The notes under the pieces were generated by a model, which saw nothing but the letters and a program-made list of their open reading frames with translations, was not told the DNA's origin and made no database searches. A stretch of DNA of 8,230 nucleotides from an uncultured Selenomonadales bacterium (GTDB taxonomy: Bacteria > Bacillota_C > Negativicutes > Selenomonadales > Selenomonadaceae): the NCBI GenBank assembly GCA_946407175.1, contig CAMJNB010000040.1:1-8230 (forward strand), in the 5' to 3' direction. The stretch's first letter is position 1. Each line of letters starts with the position of its first letter. The translations under genes were made by a program, and so were the position numbers. Shown here piece after piece: positions 1 to 5,829 of the stretch.

Positions 1-41
1 CGATTCATCCCGCCGCTTATGGAAGCGGGGGTATTCTCGCC
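1..41. repeat. Compound hairpin, possible IS200/IS605-type end (cut by window edge)
   Basis: CCGCTT (13-18) pairs perfectly with AAGCGG (23-28) around a 4-nt loop. The stem continues as CCC (9-11) with GGG (29-31) after a one-base bulge. Outside it, CGA (1-3) can pair with TCG (37-39), and this outer stem may continue left of the window. There is no T-run directly after it, so it is a poor intrinsic terminator. From memory, a hairpin flanked by ATTCATCCC on the left and TATTCTCGCC on the right resembles the subterminal right-end structure of IS200/IS605 (TnpB) elements. No transposase is visible, so this assignment is inference. Confidence 0.4.
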
Positions 42-63
42 TTGTTTGGATAAAAAATTTTTC

Positions 64-92
64 TTGACAATTCGCCGCAAATACTCTAATAT
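64..92 (+). promoter_or_regulatory. Sigma-A promoter of tRNA-Ala
   Basis: There is a perfect -35 box TTGACA (64-69), a 17-bp spacer and a -10 box TAATAT (87-92). An alternative -10, TCTAAT (85-90), matches better but has a 15-bp spacer. An A6/T5 tract at 51-62 just upstream is placed like a proximal UP element, as is common for stable-RNA promoters. Transcription should start near 98-100, about 24 nt before the tRNA. Confidence 0.75.
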
Positions 93-99
93 AGGCAAC

Positions 100-114
100 G
101 TCTTAATTTAAGAC
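100..114. promoter_or_regulatory. Perfect dyad at the tRNA transcription start
   Basis: GTCTTAA (100-106) and TTAAGAC (108-114) are perfect inverted copies around one base. The dyad begins about where transcription should start. It could be an operator, a leader hairpin (5-bp stem, 5-nt loop) used in tRNA 5' processing, or chance in AT-rich DNA. No protein partner can be named. Confidence 0.4.
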
Positions 115-122
115 TGACTTAC

Positions 123-198
123 GGGGACGTAGCTCAGCTGGGAGAGCGTTTGACTGGCAGTCAAGAGGTCGAGGGTTCGAGCCCCTTCGTCTCCACCA
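123..198 (+). tRNA. tRNA-Ala (anticodon GGC)
   Basis: This is a complete 76-nt cloverleaf. The 7-bp acceptor stem pairs GGGGACG with CGTCTCC and contains the G3:U70 wobble, the alanine identity element. The D arm is normal. The anticodon stem TTTGA/TCAAG carries the loop CTGGCAG with anticodon GGC at 156-158, which reads GCC and GCU codons. The T arm has GGTTCGAGCC, and the 3' CCA is encoded in the DNA (196-198). It stands alone between its own promoter and a short T-rich terminator. No intron or missing arm is seen. Confidence 0.97.
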
Positions 199-201
199 AA
201 T

Positions 202-231
202 TTGAAAATTTTTTTCGAGATAGATTATAAA
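202..231 (+). promoter_or_regulatory. Probable promoter of the decarboxylase gene
   Basis: TTGAAA (202-207) and TATAAA (226-231) each match the sigma-A consensus at five of six bases and are separated by 18 bp. The predicted start, near 238, falls inside the tRNA terminator hairpin, so the two signals overlap. The resulting leader is only about 25-50 nt, depending on which start codon is used. Confidence 0.5.
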
Positions 232-255
232 TTCGGTTTAAGCCGATTTTTTTTT
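229..255 (+). terminator. Intrinsic terminator of tRNA-Ala
   Basis: TCGG (233-236) pairs with CCGA (243-246) around a 6-nt loop. A/T pairs beyond one mismatch lengthen the stem, and nine T follow (247-255). The stem is short but the T-tract is strong. It lies 35 nt after the CCA end and before the decarboxylase start. Confidence 0.6.
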
Positions 256-263
256 GCAAAAGA

Positions 264-1736
264 TTGAGTGATGTGCAAATGGAAAATGTAATGGGCTTGA
301 CGCAGGACAGAGCGCCGTTATTGGAAGCGTTAGAAAAAATGAAGGAAACGCGGCTTGTACCTTTCGACGTACCGGGTCATAAACGCGGACGCGGTAATCA
401 TGAGCTGGCGGAATTTTTGGGACAAGACTGCCTTGACGTAGACGTAAACTCAATGAAACCGCTTGATAATTTATGCCACCCCGTTTCAGTGATTCGTGAC
501 GCAGAAATTTTGGCGGCGCAGGCATTCGGCGCAAAAAATGCATTCTTCATGGTAGGCGGCACGACTTCTTCCGTGCAGGCAATGATTCTGTCAACCGTTA
601 AGCCGAATGAAAAAATTATCTTGCCGCGAAATGTTCACCGCAGTGCAATAAACGCCTTGATACTTTGCGGCGCGTCGCCGGTCTACGTCAATCCGCAGGT
701 CGACGAACGCTTAGGCATTTCACTAGGTATGAAAGTGTCGGACGTTGCGGCGGCAATTAAAAAAAATCCCGATGCTAAGGCGTTGCTTGTGAACAACCCC
801 ACTTACTACGGCATTTGTTCAGACATTGAATCACTTACCAAGTTGGCGCACGAAAACGGCATGAAACTTTTGGCGGACGAGGCGCACGGCACGCAATTTT
901 ATTTCAATTCGCGCTTGCCGAAATCTGCAATGAGTGTCGGCGCTGACATGGCGGCAGTGTCAATGCATAAATCTGGCGGCTCTCTCACTCAATCTTCACT
1001 GCTTTTAACCGGAAAAAATATAAATAAAGGCTACGTACACCAAATTATAAATCTTACGCAGTCTACAAGCGGCTCTTACCTTCTTATGGCAAGTTTGGAT
1101 ATTTCGCGCAGAAATTTGGCGCTGAACGGCGAAAAGATTTTTGACGGCGTGATTGACTTGGTTGAGTATGCGCGCGACGAAATAAATTTTCTCGGCGGTT
1201 GGTATGCGTACGGTCGGGAACTTGTAAACGGCGATTCAATTTTTGACTTTGATACGACGAAACTTTCAATTTACACCCGCGCGGTTGGACTTGCCGGAGT
1301 TGAAGTTTATGACATTCTGCGCGATGAATATGATATTCAGCTTGAGTTCGGCGACATTGCCAACACGCTTGCCTACGTTTCAATCGGCGACAGGAAAAAG
1401 GATATCGAACGGCTTATTTCGGCGCTTGCCGACATTAAACGCATTTACCGCAAAGACCCTTCCCGTTTGCTTAAAACAGAATACATTGAACCGATTGTCG
1501 ACGCGACGCCGAAAGAGGCTTTTTACGCAAATAAAAAATCTCTTCCGCTTGACGAATGCGCGGGAGAGACTGCCGCAGAATTTTTAATGAGTTATCCGCC
1601 TGGCATACCGATTCTTGCGCCGGGCGAAAGGGTTACGCGCGAAATTTTGAATTACATTCGCTACGCCAAAAAGAAAGGCTGTCAAATTACCGGTCCCGAA
1701 GATATGTCGATTCAGCGTCTTCAGGTTATTGCTTAG
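264..1736 (+). CDS. speA: Orn/Lys/Arg decarboxylase, SpeA type (PLP, fold type I)
   Basis: This is a PLP-dependent amino-acid decarboxylase making a polyamine precursor: agmatine if arginine is the substrate, cadaverine or putrescine if lysine or ornithine. Numbering is from the TTG at 264. PGHKRG (37-42) is the N-terminal family motif. GGTTSS (98-103) is probably the phosphate-binding turn. DEAHGT (205-210) holds the Asp that contacts the pyridine ring. SMHKSGGSLTQSS (233-245) holds the Schiff-base Lys236. A C-terminal decarboxylase domain ends in YPPGIPILAPGE (444-455). The length of 490 aa equals that of Bacillus subtilis SpeA. No strong ribosome site marks the start; ATG at 279 or 291 is at least as likely as the TTG. 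Specificity cannot be read from sequence. Its stop codon lies in a heptad array and faces the minus-strand operon, 28 bp away. Confidence 0.88.
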   Translation: MSDVQMENVMGLTQDRAPLLEALEKMKETRLVPFDVPGHKRGRGNHELAEFLGQDCLDVDVNSMKPLDNLCHPVSVIRDAEILAAQAFGAKNAFFMVGGTTSSVQAMILSTVKPNEKIILPRNVHRSAINALILCGASPVYVNPQVDERLGISLGMKVSDVAAAIKKNPDAKALLVNNPTYYGICSDIESLTKLAHENGMKLLADEAHGTQFYFNSRLPKSAMSVGADMAAVSMHKSGGSLTQSSLLLTGKNINKGYVHQIINLTQSTSGSYLLMASLDISRRNLALNGEKIFDGVIDLVEYARDEINFLGGWYAYGRELVNGDSIFDFDTTKLSIYTRAVGLAGVEVYDILRDEYDIQLEFGDIANTLAYVSIGDRKKDIERLISALADIKRIYRKDPSRLLKTEYIEPIVDATPKEAFYANKKSLPLDECAGETAAEFLMSYPPGIPILAPGERVTREILNYIRYAKKKGCQITGPEDMSIQRLQVIA

Positions 1737-1767
1737 AGCTTAGGTGTTAATTATTCTCTAACCGCTA
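1733..1767. repeat. Degenerate heptad array 1 (convergent gene junction)
   Basis: The units TTAGAGC, TTAGGTG, TTAATTA, TTCTCTA and ACCGCTA follow each other in exact 7-base phase, and the array spans the stop codons of both convergent genes. It is the most diverged of the five arrays. TTAGAG (1733-1738) and CTCTAA (1756-1761) are perfect inverted copies and might form a weak bidirectional terminator. No other terminator is seen between these genes. Confidence 0.45.
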
Positions 1768-3606
1768 ATCATCTTCCGAAATTTTACGCTGTCCCAACAT
1801 TGTCTTAAGATTGTCGCGGTTAAATCGGTACTGCGCGGACGAAAAATCCTGCCCCGCGTCATAGTGATTCGACGGCGCATTTAAAATGCCGCAGACTGTA
1901 TCAAAAATCATATCGTTTGTAAAATATTGCTCCCTGTGCAGATTGAGTGTTTCAACCTGCGCGGGGAAATTTTTTTCATACTCCGGCGAAAGGTAGACAA
2001 ACATCGGCACTCGTACCATGTCAAAACTGAAAACGTCGGGATTGTGCGAAATTTGTAAGTCCTCACCGTGATCCGAAAAATAAATCATCGCTTGCAGGTT
2101 TAAATTCTTCTCGGCGTAGTCAAAAATCTTCGACAAAATAAAATCCGTGTACAAAATCGTGTTGGCATAAGCCGGCGCGGCAAGCATCATTCTCGTACCG
2201 TCCGCAGTCGTCCACTTTTTAAAACTGCGCGGGTACCTGCTGTTGTAGTAAATGTGACTGCCCATTAAATGTAACACGATAAAATTATTTTCCGTGCCGT
2301 CCACAGTCTCCAAAAATTTCAGTAGCGATTCGTCGTACTTATGAGAAAAGTCGTAGGCGTCGTCCGTCCATTCGGCAACGTCGGCAGTTTTCGCTACCAG
2401 AGTAACCGCGCTGTCATATTCGCCGTAACGTCCTTGATTGCTGAACCAAAAAGTTTTGTAGCCGCTCTTCTTCGCAACGTCGACTATTGAAACGGAGCTG
2501 TAAAATTCCTTGTCGTTGTACTGACTTTGCTCGGTCAATGCGCGTTGTAACACGGGAACGGTTTGTGACCACGAGGCGTAGGCATTTTGAAAAATTATAA
2601 ATTCGCCGTCACTCGGTGCAAGATTCGGCGTATTTTCAGCGGTAGCTTTGAAGTCTTTGTCAATTATCGGCGCAGGGTAAATGTTTGAAGGTTGAATATT
2701 TTTTTTCGGCGTCATCTTACTTGAAAGCCACACGGTATTTTCATACGGGAAGGCGGGATTAAACGCCTGCATGTAAGTTCTGCTTGCCGATTCGCCGATT
2801 ACAAAAATCACCGTACCTTTAGCCTTCTGCGCCAAAGTTTGTGATGAATCAATCTCAAGCGTCGCAACACGGTCTGAATGTCCTAAAGAATATTTTTCGG
2901 TCTCTGCAACGTAGTCTGTTACCACTTTCCACAAGCCGGCTATTGAAGTTTGCGGCACGAAGTAAATCAGCGCCCACGTTGCCGTGATAAATGTCACAGC
3001 CGACGCGCAGATTTTATATTTGTCAAAAACTTTTTCGCGCAGGTCAAGCAAAATTTTTTCGTGCGATTTATAAACTTTTCTAAGGAAAAATCCTATCGCC
3101 AGCAGAATTAAAATTGCCGGTACGTCGCCGATATTTGCGCGTATAAAGTCAATGCTTTCACGCCAATTCGTGAGGTACAGCGCCATAAGTGACGCCGGTG
3201 AAAGACAATGCCAAAACATACAGTAGTAAACCGCTTGCACGAAAGGTATCAGCCAAAATAAAAACGTCAACGCGCAGATTAACGCCGCCGTTAATTTCGC
3301 GGGAAAAATTTTTGCCAACAAACTTTCAAGGCTAGACAAAAATAAAAAAATTGCCGTACCTACTACGAAGTCGTAGCATATCAGCGACATAAACCACGGC
3401 TGTTGATAAGTCCACGTGTAGACTAAAATAAACGTCATGCACCACGCTAAACCTGTCAGCAAGTTTAAAAAGTGGCGACGCGAAAAAATTATATCGTCCG
3501 TGCCGAATTGCGCCAACGTCAAAATTGATATCATCGGCAGGATTGACGGCAGGATATACGTTGAACCCATTAATTGACCGACGTCCAAATAAAAGACGTT
3601 CATCAA
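1765..3606 (-). CDS. Membrane phosphoethanolamine transferase, sulfatase fold (CptA/EptA-like)
   Basis: This is probably an inner-membrane enzyme moving phosphoethanolamine from phosphatidylethanolamine to lipid A or LPS core sugars. The N-terminal part (about 15-217) has five or six hydrophobic segments. A periplasmic alkaline-phosphatase-fold domain follows, with GESASR (271-276, metal ligand Glu272), ASWSQT (344-349, the region of the nucleophile), HLMGSHxxYxxRYP (446-459) and SDHGED (511-516, metal ligands Asp512/His513). That domain has a single cysteine (Cys572), so it lacks the disulfides of EptA/MCR enzymes. It is last in the lpx operon, 101 bp after lpxB. The start is doubtful: TTG 3604-3606 and ATG 3601-3603 lack a ribosome site, and coding-like sequence extends upstream. 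Acceptor, and even phosphoethanolamine over another phosphate group, is inferred. Confidence 0.85.
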   Translation of the reverse strand: MMNVFYLDVGQLMGSTYILPSILPMISILTLAQFGTDDIIFSRRHFLNLLTGLAWCMTFILVYTWTYQQPWFMSLICYDFVVGTAIFLFLSSLESLLAKIFPAKLTAALICALTFLFWLIPFVQAVYYCMFWHCLSPASLMALYLTNWRESIDFIRANIGDVPAILILLAIGFFLRKVYKSHEKILLDLREKVFDKYKICASAVTFITATWALIYFVPQTSIAGLWKVVTDYVAETEKYSLGHSDRVATLEIDSSQTLAQKAKGTVIFVIGESASRTYMQAFNPAFPYENTVWLSSKMTPKKNIQPSNIYPAPIIDKDFKATAENTPNLAPSDGEFIIFQNAYASWSQTVPVLQRALTEQSQYNDKEFYSSVSIVDVAKKSGYKTFWFSNQGRYGEYDSAVTLVAKTADVAEWTDDAYDFSHKYDESLLKFLETVDGTENNFIVLHLMGSHIYYNSRYPRSFKKWTTADGTRMMLAAPAYANTILYTDFILSKIFDYAEKNLNLQAMIYFSDHGEDLQISHNPDVFSFDMVRVPMFVYLSPEYEKNFPAQVETLNLHREQYFTNDMIFDTVCGILNAPSNHYDAGQDFSSAQYRFNRDNLKTMLGQRKISEDD

Positions 3607-3675
3607 GTAAAAGTACAGTACCGCGATAAAAAAATATTTTCTAATTTGTAATAAGTAAGGCGTAGATTTTTTTCA

Positions 3676-3680
3676 CTCCT
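3676..3680 (-). promoter_or_regulatory. Shine-Dalgarno sequence of the transferase gene without a matching in-frame start
   Basis: Read on the minus strand this is AGGAG. The codon at ideal distance (8 nt) is ATC at 3665-3667, in a frame that stops after eight codons. A GTG overlaps the AGGAG (3674-3676). It would be in frame with the transferase if the following run of seven A (minus-strand sense, 3667-3673) had six. Confidence 0.4.
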
Positions 3681-3690
3681 ACCGGATAGT

Positions 3691-3732
3691 AGCTTAGAGC
3701 TTGGAGCTTAGAGCTTAGAGCTACCGGCTACA
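3691..3732. repeat. Heptad array 2 (lpxB / transferase gap)
   Basis: There are six units in exact 7-base phase: AGCTTAG, AGCTTGG, AGCTTAG, AGCTTAG, AGCTACC and GGCTACA. The array runs into lpxB: it contains the stop codon (3708-3710) and the last codons, giving LpxB a C-terminal SSKL tail. This is the most regular of the arrays and the clearest proof of the period. Confidence 0.85.
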
Positions 3733-4844
3733 TTCAAAATTTTTCGTGCAACTCTTTCAGCCGCGCCGACATCGCCCAACTTCGCACAGGCGTCTTGCAA
3801 TTCGGCGACAACTTTTTCACGGTACATTTCGCCGCGATAGAGTTTCAAAATTTCCGCCGTAATTTTATCTGCAGTCACGTCATCTTGCAATAACTCTGTT
3901 TGAATTTTTTTTCCCGCCAAAATGTTCGGCAAGCTGAAATTTTCAATGTCGACCAAAAGTCTGCCGATAAAATAATTCAGCCGCGCCATTTTATAAAGTA
4001 CGACGCACGGCAAATTCATCAGCGCCGCTTCCAAAACCACCGTGCCGGAAGTTGCCATAGCCGCATCTGCAAGCCCCATTAAATCGTAGCGGTAGGATTT
4101 TGTTAATGTCACGTCGACACCTGCCGCGTTGACCTGCTTTAAAATTTCTGATTCGTCAACATTATCGGCTACGGGTAAAAAAAATTTTGCCGGTCGCTGT
4201 ACCGACAAAAGCTTAGCCGCGCTTAACATTTCAGGCAAGAGTAATTTTATTTCCTGACGTCGACTGCCGGGCATTAAAAGTATTACGTGTTGCGATTCGG
4301 TGACGTTGAAAAATTTTCGTGCGGCGTCTAATGTCAAGGCAGGTTTAACCGTGTCGACAAGTGGATTGCCGAGAAAAGAAATTTTGGCGCCGGCTTTTTC
4401 GTAGGGCGGAAGTTCAAATGGAAATATTGCGATAAATTCATCGGCGATTTTTGCGCACTTTGCGGCACGGGATTTTCTCCACGCCCATGCGGAAGGCGGA
4501 ATGTACGACAAAATTTTTACGCCGAATTTTTTTACACGTTCTGCAAGGCGCCAATTAAAATCGGGATAATCAATTAAAACCAGCAAGTCAGGCTTTTCAA
4601 TGCGAATAATTTCGGTTAAATCGTCAAGCAGTTTTAAAATCTTTCGCAGATTTTTCAAAACTTCCATGACGCCCATGACGTTATAATCTTTATAATTGCG
4701 TACAAGGCGGACACCTGCCGCTTGCATTTCGTCGCCGCCCATACCGAAAAGCTCGGTTGCCGGTGAAAATTTTTTTATTTCTCGTGCAAGGCTTGCGCCG
4801 TGAATATCGCCGGACGCTTCGCCTGCAGTCATCATAATTTTCAT
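3708..4844 (-). CDS. lpxB: Lipid A disaccharide synthase LpxB
   Basis: LpxB is a peripheral inner-membrane GT-B glycosyltransferase (family GT19). It joins lipid X to UDP-2,3-diacylglucosamine, giving the beta-1,6 disaccharide of lipid A and UDP. The protein has 378 aa, the usual length. AGEASGD (7-13) is the N-terminal signature. IDYPDFNWRL (91-100) matches the conserved acidic motif of the family. SYIPPSAWAW (113-122), MPGSRRQEI (191-199, conserved Arg of the donor site) and ATSGTVVLEAAL (264-275) follow in the expected order. The first Met fits homologues, which begin two to five residues before AGEASGD. No Shine-Dalgarno sequence precedes the ATG; heptad repeats fill the 58-bp gap to lpxI. 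The last residues (SSKL) come from another heptad array. Confidence 0.96.
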   Translation of the reverse strand: MKIMMTAGEASGDIHGASLAREIKKFSPATELFGMGGDEMQAAGVRLVRNYKDYNVMGVMEVLKNLRKILKLLDDLTEIIRIEKPDLLVLIDYPDFNWRLAERVKKFGVKILSYIPPSAWAWRKSRAAKCAKIADEFIAIFPFELPPYEKAGAKISFLGNPLVDTVKPALTLDAARKFFNVTESQHVILLMPGSRRQEIKLLLPEMLSAAKLLSVQRPAKFFLPVADNVDESEILKQVNAAGVDVTLTKSYRYDLMGLADAAMATSGTVVLEAALMNLPCVVLYKMARLNYFIGRLLVDIENFSLPNILAGKKIQTELLQDDVTADKITAEILKLYRGEMYREKVVAELQDACAKLGDVGAAERVARKILNVAGSSKL

Positions 4845-4847
4845 AGT

Positions 4848-4903
4848 TAATAGCTGGTAGCTTTTAGCGTTTAGCCGCTAATGGCTAATCGCTAATTCTT
4901 AAT
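4848..4903. repeat. Heptad array 3 with internal orientation switch (lpxI / lpxB gap)
   Basis: TAGC occurs at 4851, 4858, 4865 and 4872, then GCTA at 4877, 4884 and 4891, each exactly 7 bases apart. The two halves face each other and form an imperfect inverted repeat able to fold in the mRNA just before the lpxB start. The array fills the whole gap between lpxI and lpxB. Confidence 0.85.
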
Positions 4904-5706
4904 TAAATCGCCACTATTGTAATGCCGTGTTCGTCTGCGAACGACACCATATTTTCCTTGTCAACAAGCAAAGTTTTATCAGCCTCAATGGCAAGCGCGG
5001 TAGCATTAACCTCCGCCATAACTTTAAGCGTTTGCGGACCGACGGTAGGAACATCAAAGCGGTTATCTTGATTCGGCTTAGAAACTTTTGCAACTACCGC
5101 GCCGCTAACTGCCAACTTGCCGCCGCGTCTTATGCATTCGTCCGTGCCTTCAATCGCCTCAAGCGCCATGACAGCGCGATTTTTTACAACTACGGTTTGT
5201 CCAACGTCAAGGCGTCCCAATTCCTTAGCAATGACAAAACCGAAGTCAATATCCTGCCGTTCGACGCTTGAAGGTTCACGGCTTGTAATAATACCTCTGC
5301 GCGGCATAAGGCGACGAATCAGTAAGGTTTGGTCGAAAGTTTGAAGTCCCGCCTTCGCCAATTCCAATACGAACGCCATCATAATCGTATTGTCACTTCT
5401 GTCAGAAAGTGACGTTATAAGTTCAATCATCTTTTGGTCGGGTATAACTTGACCGTTGAATAATAATTCCTTTGTCACCTTGCCGATCATTGTAACTTTT
5501 TCAATACCGTTATCTTTGAGATATTTTAAAATCGCGCCGAGTTGCCCAACGCTGATTTGCTGATAATCTTTCGCGAACTCTGCAATTTGCGGATCGCTTT
5601 CCGGCAAAAGTCCCACCGCGTAAACGTCATAGCCGAGTTTTTTTGCCGTCCTTGCACATTCCACCGGCAACTTTCCTACTCCTGCCAAAAGTCCGATTTT
5701 CTCCAT
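4903..5706 (-). CDS. lpxI: UDP-2,3-diacylglucosamine pyrophosphatase LpxI
   Basis: LpxI hydrolyses UDP-2,3-diacylglucosamine to lipid X and UMP by attack on the beta-phosphate. It replaces LpxH, to which it is unrelated, in alphaproteobacteria and many diderm Firmicutes. The protein has 267 aa from the ATG at 5704-5706. IGLLAGVGKLPVE (4-16) is the N-terminal signature. VGQTVVVKNRAVMALEAIEG (168-187) and the KVSKPNQDNRFDVPTVGPQT block (207-226) form the C-terminal LpxI (former DUF1009) domain. Asp218 in RFDVP probably corresponds to the essential aspartate known in Caulobacter LpxI. The frame is open upstream to a TTG at 5734-5736. The ATG is preferred because GGAGG (5718-5722) lies 11 nt before it and homologues begin here. 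It follows lpxA after a 123-bp AT-rich gap. Confidence 0.95.
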   Translation of the reverse strand: MEKIGLLAGVGKLPVECARTAKKLGYDVYAVGLLPESDPQIAEFAKDYQQISVGQLGAILKYLKDNGIEKVTMIGKVTKELLFNGQVIPDQKMIELITSLSDRSDNTIMMAFVLELAKAGLQTFDQTLLIRRLMPRRGIITSREPSSVERQDIDFGFVIAKELGRLDVGQTVVVKNRAVMALEAIEGTDECIRRGGKLAVSGAVVAKVSKPNQDNRFDVPTVGPQTLKVMAEVNATALAIEADKTLLVDKENMVSFADEHGITIVAI

Positions 5707-5829
5707 ATAAATTACTACCTCCGATTTATCCTGCAACCTTATTAAAATAAATTAAATCTCAAAACTTTTTAAATTAAATCTTAAAGCTTGTATTAAATTA
5801 ACAATTCAATTACTTAATTACTCAACCGG
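5707..5829. other. AT-rich gap between lpxA and lpxI
   Basis: This 123-bp gap has no gene. Apart from the lpxI ribosome site it is almost all A and T. It contains two exact copies of TAAATTAAATCT (5748-5759 and 5770-5781), 22 bp apart. It is the only long gap in the operon without a heptad array. A secondary promoter for lpxI-lpxB is possible, but I cannot pick a convincing -35/-10 pair. Confidence 0.5.

Noticed and set aside
123..198. tRNA-Gly, because GGC resembles a glycine codon
   Set aside because: GGC is the anticodon (156-158), which reads GCC, and the G3:U70 pair confirms alanine.
238..543. Open frame of 101 codons on the minus strand over the decarboxylase start
   Set aside because: It overlaps the tRNA terminator and the start of a strongly supported gene, has low-complexity composition and shows no recognisable motif.
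1084..1587. Minus-strand frame (1084-1383) and shifted plus-strand frame (1243-1587) inside the decarboxylase
   Set aside because: Both are shadows of the decarboxylase frame, which holds all family motifs in order, and neither has a ribosome site.
3691..3732. Leucine-zipper-like or coding heptad repeat
   Set aside because: The period is 7 nucleotides, not 21, and the frame is broken by stops in both directions.
4927..5344. Plus-strand frames opposite lpxI
   Set aside because: They are antisense shadows; the minus strand encodes a complete LpxI with all signature blocks.
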